From positions 1 to 64,000 of the forward strand of contig CALUTD010000006.1 of NCBI GenBank assembly GCA_944323625.1: 64,000 nucleotides of DNA. Direction: 5' to 3'. The translations under genes and the position numbers were made by a program. A model generated the notes under the pieces. The model saw nothing but the letters and a program-made list of their open reading frames with translations, searched no databases and was not told the DNA's origin. Below are positions 55,353 through 61,824 of this stretch, in pieces. Source of the stretch: Candidatus Gastranaerophilales bacterium. Lineage in GTDB: Bacteria > Cyanobacteriota > Vampirovibrionia > Gastranaerophilales > Gastranaerophilaceae. Each line of letters begins with the position of its first letter. Position 1 is the first letter of the stretch.

Positions 55353-56372
55353 CTATATGTTTACTGCATCACGGACTTTTTTCATCACTTTTTCCGCTTC
55401 AAGCGCCGCTTTCTTGCTGCCTTCATTAATAATATCATAGACTTTATCGGTGTCTTTTTTATATTCTTCTCTTTTCTCTCTTATCGGAGCAAATTTTTCA
55501 TTTATTATTTTGCCCAGTTGACGCTTGCAATCCGCGCAGCCTCGTTTACCTGCTCTGCATTCACATTCAACTTGTTGAACGGTTTCTTCATTTGCAAAAG
55601 CCTGATAATATTTAAATGCAACTTCACACTGTTCGGGATGACCCGGGTCATCTTTTCTTGCCCTCGTTCTATCCGTTACACACTGCATTATTCTTTTTGA
55701 GGTTGTTTCTTCATCATCGGATATTTTTATGTCATTATTAAATGATTTTCCCATCTTTTGACCGTCTACACCTAAAAGTAAAGGTATTTCCGTTAACTTT
55801 GGTTTCGGTTCATTAAATAAATCCGTTTTATATATATTATTGAACCTTCTTGCAATGTCGCGTGTAATCTCCAAATGTGCAAGCTGGTCTATTCCAACAG
55901 GCACTATTGCTGCATTTAAAGCCATAATATCAGCCGACATCAATATAGGATATCCGAGCAAACCGTATGTCATTTGCGGCATATTATCACTTGTGTCATT
56001 TTCTTTATTTTTGAGTATTTTAACCATGTCTTTAAGCGTAGGGTCTCTTTCTGCCCAGTTATTAGGTGTTATCATACTCAATAATATATGTAATTCTGCT
56101 ATTTGCAGTACTTTTGACTGAAAATATATCACGGATTTATCAGGGTCTATACCGCAAGCAAGCCAATCCAAAACGACATCAAGTTTATCCTGTCTTAAAT
56201 TTTGAGTATTATCATATTTTGTTGTAAGAGCGTGCCAATCCGCCACAAAATAAAAACAATTGTATTCATCCTGCAGTTTAACCCAGTTTGTTATTACGCC
56301 CATATAATGCCCCAAATGGAGCCTTCCCGTTGAACGCATGCCTGATATCAAATTGACTTTTTCCATATACAC
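55353..56372 (-). CDS. trpS: Tryptophanyl-tRNA synthetase
   Basis: The class I synthetase charges tRNA-Trp. The 339-residue protein has the HIGH-equivalent HLGHYMGVI and the KMSKS-equivalent KMGKSFNN, plus PVGIDQLAHLEITRDIARRF for the substrate. Near the C-terminus is a Cys-rich CECRAGKRGCADC, as found in some bacterial TrpRS. The second Met at 56366 is an alternative start. It leads an operon with the ATPase and wecB. Confidence 0.96.
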   Translation of the reverse strand: MYMEKVNLISGMRSTGRLHLGHYMGVITNWVKLQDEYNCFYFVADWHALTTKYDNTQNLRQDKLDVVLDWLACGIDPDKSVIYFQSKVLQIAELHILLSMITPNNWAERDPTLKDMVKILKNKENDTSDNMPQMTYGLLGYPILMSADIMALNAAIVPVGIDQLAHLEITRDIARRFNNIYKTDLFNEPKPKLTEIPLLLGVDGQKMGKSFNNDIKISDDEETTSKRIMQCVTDRTRARKDDPGHPEQCEVAFKYYQAFANEETVQQVECECRAGKRGCADCKRQLGKIINEKFAPIREKREEYKKDTDKVYDIINEGSKKAALEAEKVMKKVRDAVNI

Positions 56373-56425
56373 CTTTCAACAAAATTTTTTACATATATAT
56401 TATACATAAAATATTTTAAGATGTA

Positions 56426-58414
56426 CTATTCAATAAATTTGTTCATATCGGAAAATACCGTAGTCGATTTATCATTATTCAATATGAAAGTCATATCCGC
56501 GGATTTGTTATTATTCAAGGCCTGTTCTTTATTTATTCGTTTTTTTGTAGCTCTTTCATTTATCCAAGGCAGCATGAAGCCAAGGAAAACAGGAACTAAT
56601 ACAAGTACCGAGAATGTTGTAAATCTTGAATTAATTGTTTTTGCTTTCTTTACCCAGGGATTATCTTTATTTTCAAATAATTTAACAAGTTTTTGAACCT
56701 GTTCGGAATCTTTTGCCTTGGTCAATATATCTTTTATAACAGAATTATCGGCATTTTTTATATTTTTGCCTTCTTGTTGAAGCAAATCGTCAACTAAATT
56801 TTTCGATTCATCGGTTAAAGAAAAGACCTTAGATAAATTTCCGCCCTGTCCGTCAATAAATTCGCAAAAGCCTGTTATTCCGTCTTTATATTTGTCTATA
56901 CCCGAATATTTAGAAATAATTTGCGAAGTTGATAGTGTCTGTACTCCTTTTATAGGTTTAAAGTAGTCAAATATTTTTCCGAATATATTTTTATTTTTAA
57001 ATTTTTCATCTTTCAATGCAAGTACCAAACCTGAAGTTTTTTCATTAAGTTTTGAAAAACCTTTTCTCAATTCTTTTTCGGCAAAACACATTGTTGTACA
57101 TGTAACCAAATCACGTCTTATAATTTCTTCTCTGTCATATTTATCCTTTGCCTGTCTTGTCCTGGGCAACAAAATACCAAACCCCATAATACCGAGAAGA
57201 AGCGGGAAAGAAAGATTCATGCCCTCAAATTCAATACCCTGCGCCATTCGACCAATCAAGCCGTTTCCCGTTAATTTATTTACAACGCCCGAAGAACCGA
57301 AAGACGGATTTGATTTATCCTTTTTTTCTTCCTGTTTATCTTTTGTTTTTGGTTCTTTTTGTACCTGAGAATTTAAACTTTTATCATTTAAAGTTTCTTC
57401 TTTCATTAAACCTTTTAGTCCGGCATTTTCTTTACCTTCAGCTTTATTATAAAGTTTTGGAATTATTTGCAAGAATGCCATAACAGCACCATACATAGCT
57501 AAATTTGCACCCAAGCGGCCGATTACTTTTTTATTTGTCATTTTATTTACAAATTTTTGGACATTTTCAGGATTTTTTATTTTAACTTTTTCAACAACAT
57601 CATCTGCATATGACATAGCAAATGATACGGCATCATCAAAGGAACCCGAAGTTGTTTTTGAAACAAATGCACGTGTGAAATCCGTATATACAGGGTCTTT
57701 TGAATGTCTTTTAGCTATATCCGTAAATTCATCGGCAAGTTTACTTATAGTATCCTTTTTAGAAGCCTTGTCTTTTATATTCTCAGTAATTTTCTTTGCA
57801 AACTCAGCTGCTTTATTTATGGTTGCTTCGGAAGGCTCTGTTTCGTTTTTTGCATTTTTTAAAATTTCCGTGAATGTATTTTTGTAGAAATCCTGTTTCC
57901 CTATTACTTTACCTTCCGCATTAACGGGATTTGCAGCATGAATATCACCGAATGCTTTAATAAACTTCATAGGTACTTCGGTTGACTTGCCAAAAATTTT
58001 ATTACCGACAGCAAGCATGCCACCGGGGATTAAAAACATACTGGGGCCTGTAAGCATTTCTCTTACAAACTCTTTTGCCGCGAAACTAAAATTCTTCTTT
58101 CCTTCATTTTCCTTAGAATTTCTTTTTAACCCCATAAAAGGACGCGGCAAGTTTGTGCCTAACATATCTTGAATTGTGAAAGACACGAATAATCCGCCGT
58201 TTTCAATTAAATCAGCAACTTTTAAAGCAAATGTGTCTATAGGCCCCAAACCTTTAAAAGATACACTCTTACCGGTTTCTTGTTTTATATTACCGTTAAT
58301 ATTATAATGCTTTAATGAAACGGCTGGCTTATTATTTTTATTTAAACGATTTTGTCTGTATTTTGTACTATCGGCTGTTTTGTAACTTACTTGATTTACC
58401 TGCATATTACTCAC
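56426..58414 (-). CDS. Large unknown membrane protein with SFKG motif (paralogue of 12056-13792)
   Basis: The 662-residue protein has a polar 50-residue start, SFKG at 52-55, then GTNLPRPFMG, a FVREMLTGPSMFLIPGGM segment, a hydrophobic helix after KKVIGRLGANLAMYGA, and GILLPRTRQAKDK. The last helix is near LPWINERATKKRIN. Long parts are Lys/Glu-rich and helical. Its order of elements matches the 578-residue protein at 12056. No function is known to me. It is a single gene, 54 bases downstream of the trpS start. Confidence 0.75.
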   Translation of the reverse strand: MSNMQVNQVSYKTADSTKYRQNRLNKNNKPAVSLKHYNINGNIKQETGKSVSFKGLGPIDTFALKVADLIENGGLFVSFTIQDMLGTNLPRPFMGLKRNSKENEGKKNFSFAAKEFVREMLTGPSMFLIPGGMLAVGNKIFGKSTEVPMKFIKAFGDIHAANPVNAEGKVIGKQDFYKNTFTEILKNAKNETEPSEATINKAAEFAKKITENIKDKASKKDTISKLADEFTDIAKRHSKDPVYTDFTRAFVSKTTSGSFDDAVSFAMSYADDVVEKVKIKNPENVQKFVNKMTNKKVIGRLGANLAMYGAVMAFLQIIPKLYNKAEGKENAGLKGLMKEETLNDKSLNSQVQKEPKTKDKQEEKKDKSNPSFGSSGVVNKLTGNGLIGRMAQGIEFEGMNLSFPLLLGIMGFGILLPRTRQAKDKYDREEIIRRDLVTCTTMCFAEKELRKGFSKLNEKTSGLVLALKDEKFKNKNIFGKIFDYFKPIKGVQTLSTSQIISKYSGIDKYKDGITGFCEFIDGQGGNLSKVFSLTDESKNLVDDLLQQEGKNIKNADNSVIKDILTKAKDSEQVQKLVKLFENKDNPWVKKAKTINSRFTTFSVLVLVPVFLGFMLPWINERATKKRINKEQALNNNKSADMTFILNNDKSTTVFSDMNKFIE

Positions 58415-58616
58415 AACTATTTATATGTATTCACTCTTCTATTAATATCTCTAAATTAATAAATTTGCTATTTATCTGAATTATTTATTAATATTTTTTA
58501 CAAAACTTTAACAAGTGTACTTCATACTTTTATTTTAGATACTTATTAAATTTTGTAATTTTTATGCTAAAAGTTTTATACATATTTTTCAAACAAAAAA
58601 TGCTATAAATAGAACA

Positions 58617-59314
58617 TTACCAAGGATAATCATCGGGAATTTTCCAACCAACTGCTTGTATCCAGGCTCCGCATGTAGCGCCTGCATATTGTGCACCTGT
58701 TCCTTTTTTGCATGGATATACAGTTGATGAGGCATAATTTGTATCTCCCCAAAATCTGACTTTACCATTTCTATATATATCCAGCATAAAAATATCTTTG
58801 CCAAGCCTGTTTGGCGAGTTTGATGCATTTATATCTATTAAAATCCAACAGTAATTTATTCCGCCGGAAAACATTGTAAGACCTGTTCCGTCAGATAACA
58901 CATACCAAACAAGAATGTTATTTACCCTTTGACCGTCGATATTATTTACAGGATATTCAACTCGGTCAGGTGAATGAACACCATATTTTTTTGTACCGAT
59001 AATATAAGGCTCAAAATATTTTTTAAAAAATTCAGAATTTACTCCTTCTGAATTATAGGAAGTGTCGAATTCCCAGTCTTTCAAAGGCCCGTTATCAAGT
59101 TCTGACAACTTAACAATGTCGCATACAGATGCAAATCCCTTCTTGAGCTTTTGAACAGTTACTTCTTTTATGTAATTTGTATAAATTAAAGGGATGGTTA
59201 TTGCTGCAATAATCCCGATAATTACAGTAGCAATTAATATCTCAGAAAGTGTAAAAGACTTTCTAGACACTACGGGGGGGGGGTATTTTTGTTCTTATTT
59301 TGTAGTTTATTCAT
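58617..59314 (-). CDS. Prepilin-like protein with poly-C tract, frame OFF (copy 5)
   Basis: From ATG 59314 the frame runs ten codons, meets ten C on the coding strand and stops. The other frame holds RKS-FTLSEILIATVIIG and a pilin-like domain with LIDINASNSPNRLGKDIF, two Cys and GWKIPDDYPW. Eleven or eight C would join them with a 20-residue leader. A GTG at 59270 after the tract is in frame but has no ribosome site. The ribosome site of the ATG is weak (AGGATT). It is the only copy with C instead of G on the coding strand. Confidence 0.75.
59274..59283 (-). repeat. Poly-C tract of ten, coding strand (prepilin copy 5)
   Basis: Ten C on the coding strand. Gain of one or loss of two restores the prepilin frame. 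Confidence 0.9.
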
Positions 59315-59488
59315 AACTAATCCTATTTATTAATATATTTATTATATCCTTATTTTTGTTTTTGTAAACTAAAAAAGATGTATAGGTTAAGTAATTCGAT
59401 GACAAAGATTGAATTTCTAATATTTCAAAAAATACGTATTATAGATCAAATAAAAAAAATTTGACAGCCTATATTTCTTTATTTAAAT

Positions 59489-60001
59489 TTACTTAATTCT
59501 TTTTAGCCAAAACGGACTTTTGTTAACATCAAGACTCATTGGAATTCCGAAAATTGATATATCAAATGTTTTTGCGGGTAATTCCTTAAAATCCATTTTT
59601 TCATAGAACCCTTTAGGATTTTGTTGCATTTTATGCAATTTGTCGGCATTTAAAGTGACAACTCCTCTATTTCCTTTATCCATACTTCTTTCAACAGCAA
59701 CTTGCAAAAGGTTTGTTCCAATTCCTTTATATTTATGCCTGCAATATGATTCTAAGTTAATTACAAAAACAGAATCTTTATTTACTTCAATTTCTATGTC
59801 CCCTATGAGTTTACCGTCTTTTCGCATTTCATACTTTTCAAATGTATCTTTTTGCAGCGTTTTATATATTTCAGTTTCACAATATTTATCTTCTTTTTTT
59901 AAAGGCAAACTTTTCTTTTTAATTATGCAGGTTTTATAAAGGGTTTCAACATCTTTAATCCCTTTAAAACTAATAACATTTTTTACAGAGAAATTAATCA
60001 T
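59489..60001 (-). CDS. GNAT-like acetyltransferase with SFKG N-terminal motif
   Basis: The 170-residue protein starts at ATG 60001; the longer frame adds a Phe/Leu-rich stretch. SFKG at 11-14 is the FKG-like motif. The rest is GNAT-like: MRKDGKLIGDIEIEV, LESYCRHKYKGIGTNLLQVAVE (acetyl-CoA loop) and NPKGFYEKMDF. Substrate unknown. It shows that the motif is placed in front of an ordinary enzyme domain. Confidence 0.75.
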   Translation of the reverse strand: MINFSVKNVISFKGIKDVETLYKTCIIKKKSLPLKKEDKYCETEIYKTLQKDTFEKYEMRKDGKLIGDIEIEVNKDSVFVINLESYCRHKYKGIGTNLLQVAVERSMDKGNRGVVTLNADKLHKMQQNPKGFYEKMDFKELPAKTFDISIFGIPMSLDVNKSPFWLKRIK

Positions 60002-60045
60002 ACTACTTATAAAATACGTAAATAAAAAATTTGCTAAAAAATAAA

Positions 60046-60061
60046 GACCGCATATGCGGTC
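60046..60061. promoter_or_regulatory. Perfect 16-base palindrome upstream of the GNAT-like gene
   Basis: GACCGCATATGCGGTC is GC-richer than its flanks and lies 45 bases upstream of the GNAT-like start. It could bind a dimeric regulator, or act as a small hairpin for leftward transcripts. Confidence 0.4.
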
Positions 60062-60097
60062 ATAAAATAACAAACAATAATTTTGAGGAGAGGAAAA

Positions 60098-60121
60098 ATG
60101 AGCTACGATTTCAATCTGTAA
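60098..60121 (+). other. Seven-codon frame behind a strong ribosome site
   Basis: GAGGAGAGG sits just before an ATG that is followed by only six more codons and a TAA (MSYDFNL). No plus-strand gene follows for 820 bases. It may be the leftover start of a lost gene, or a leader peptide. Expression is not shown. Confidence 0.35.
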
Positions 60122-60159
60122 TAATACAGCATAAAAATTGCGCTCAATACTATATTTGA

Positions 60160-60543
60160 TTATGCTTCGTCGTATGAAGAATTTACAAATGCAAGTGCAA
60201 TACTTCCGGCCGCCTCTTCTGATAAATCCGGAAATTCCTGCATTGTTTCGTTTAATGCATAATCATAATCCGCTTGGAAATTGTTCATAAAATCAGATAT
60301 TCTTGCTTCTTGTTCAGGAGTGACATATTTTGATACATCCAGCGTTTTTTGTGTTTTTACCGGAATAATATCAATATTTTGTGACGCCATAAATCCCAGT
60401 ATTTCTGATGATTCATACTTTTTTTGCGCTCCTTGAGCCGACTCTGCATCCTTTTTTGTTCCTTGAGTTAAATCTTCCTTTTCTTCCTGTCTGAAAAATT
60501 GATTTGCATTAACTCCGAAATTGATTGGATTAATGTTTGACAT
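60160..60543 (-). CDS. Small unknown protein with NFG N-terminal motif
   Basis: I do not recognise this 127-residue acidic protein. INPINFGVNANQFF at the start resembles the FKG-like motif with one residue less. A charged linker follows, then two helical segments in the C-terminal half (TPEQEARISDFMNNFQADY). No membrane segment is present. AAGGAGAAAG precedes the ATG. It stands alone. Confidence 0.65.
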   Translation of the reverse strand: MSNINPINFGVNANQFFRQEEKEDLTQGTKKDAESAQGAQKKYESSEILGFMASQNIDIIPVKTQKTLDVSKYVTPEQEARISDFMNNFQADYDYALNETMQEFPDLSEEAAGSIALAFVNSSYDEA

Positions 60544-60942
60544 TTACTTTCTCCTTATTGTTTGTTACACACATGTATTCGACATATTTTTAATGAACTT
60601 TAGTGTTTTGTCATATTTTTTGTTTTGGTTGTAACAAAACTTAATATATTTCTCATCAAAACAAAATAATTAGCCGAAGGTGATGCTTGTGAGCTTGTAT
60701 CCGACGGAGCGTAGCTGCTAGGTGAGAGGGCGCTTTAAAAGCGGACTGCCGGCAGAGTGCGAAGGCTTGGCTGCGTTAGCAGACAACTGAAGGCACGTTT
60801 ATGCGGGAATGAGTTGCGCCATAGCTCCCGCTCCCGCAGCCGGCAACCAAGTAATGCAGGTGCCACTGTATTAATTACCTGTGGCAAATTTTTCTTTTAT
60901 ATGTTTTAAAATAAAAGAAAATACGATGGCCGGAGAATATAA
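60544..60942. other. Intergenic region containing repeat copy D
   Basis: AT-rich flanks surround the GC-rich repeat at 60672-60870. No gene is supported. The promoters of both divergent neighbours must lie here. Confidence 0.6.
60672..60870. repeat. GC-rich modular hairpin repeat, divergent copy D
   Basis: Bases 60672-60740 match the inverse of the AGCTCACAAGCATCGCC part of copies A and C, including the GTAGCTGCTAGGTGAG core. The rest (CTGCCGGCAG, GGAATGAGTTGCGCC and so on) is not in the other copies, so it shares one module with them and carries others of its own. Neither of the family's conserved ends is present. Confidence 0.7.
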
Positions 60943-61824
60943 ATGAAAATTCTATTTAATACATTTAATAACAACTATACAAAAAATACATCTTTTAAAG
61001 CAGGAAAAACTTCCCGGTCTCAAAAAGATTCTATAATTGAATATACTGATGAATTTATTAAAACTTCGAAAGAATTTGGACAAGAACAAAATCCCATTGA
61101 TTTAAAACTTGATTTTTGCATAAGAGAACTATATAAATTGAAAGCGGCTTTAGGTCAAACTGATAACATAAATGGCGATCTGATTTGTGATGAAGATAAT
61201 TGGTATATTATTGAAAATAATGAACAATCTCCGTTTGCACCTGAAAGTATTAGAAATATTAAAAAAATTAACGGAAATGTTATATTAAAAAATTCAAATT
61301 CTATTAAAACCCTAAGAGGTATTCAAAAAATTGCCGGAAATTTAAATATAGAAAATTGCCCATATTTGACAAATATTAAAGATGTTCTGTCTGTTGGCGG
61401 AGATTTAACAATAAAAGATTGTCCCGATTTCAATAATTTTGGTGATTTGGAATTTATAGGCGGAAGCCTTTATGAACAAGGAATTGATACTAATACATCA
61501 TTAGGAAGCTTATTATCTGTATGTGGCAATATTTTTTCGGAAAGTATATCTGATACCGGAAATTTGAAATACTTAGGCGGTGACTTAAATATGAAAAATA
61601 TATCATCTTTAGGCCAACTTTATTCAATAAAAGGCAGTTTAAATATATATACAAAGCTCAATGATTTTGGAGAACTTGAGAACTGTGGATGTATTTCATT
61701 TAAAGACAATCAGGATATAAACCCGCCAAAAAACCTGACAAATGTTAAGTTTTACATTAATTATAATACTCCTCAGCAAAAAGAAGCTCTAAAAGATGTC
61801 AAAATATGGCAGTTTAATCAATAG
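60943..61824 (+). CDS. Repeat-rich solenoid-like protein with SFKAG motif
   Basis: The 293-residue protein has SFKAG at 17-21, a mixed region to about 105, and then five or more repeats of about 20-25 residues (KINGNVILKNSNSIKTLRGI, IAGNLNIENCPYLTNI, VGGDLTIKDCPDFNNFGDL, GGDLNMKNISSLGQL, IKGSLNIYT). Regular hydrophobics with GN/GD-L-x-I suggest a beta-solenoid or receptor-L-like fold used for binding. No signal peptide is seen. It overlaps the SNF2 gene end by 11 bases. Confidence 0.7.
   Translation: MKILFNTFNNNYTKNTSFKAGKTSRSQKDSIIEYTDEFIKTSKEFGQEQNPIDLKLDFCIRELYKLKAALGQTDNINGDLICDEDNWYIIENNEQSPFAPESIRNIKKINGNVILKNSNSIKTLRGIQKIAGNLNIENCPYLTNIKDVLSVGGDLTIKDCPDFNNFGDLEFIGGSLYEQGIDTNTSLGSLLSVCGNIFSESISDTGNLKYLGGDLNMKNISSLGQLYSIKGSLNIYTKLNDFGELENCGCISFKDNQDINPPKNLTNVKFYINYNTPQQKEALKDVKIWQFNQ

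Noticed and set aside
5759-59283. G/C runs as simple sequencing errors
   Set aside because: It cannot be excluded from sequence alone, but long A and T runs elsewhere leave frames intact, and the runs recur only at the same place in one gene family.
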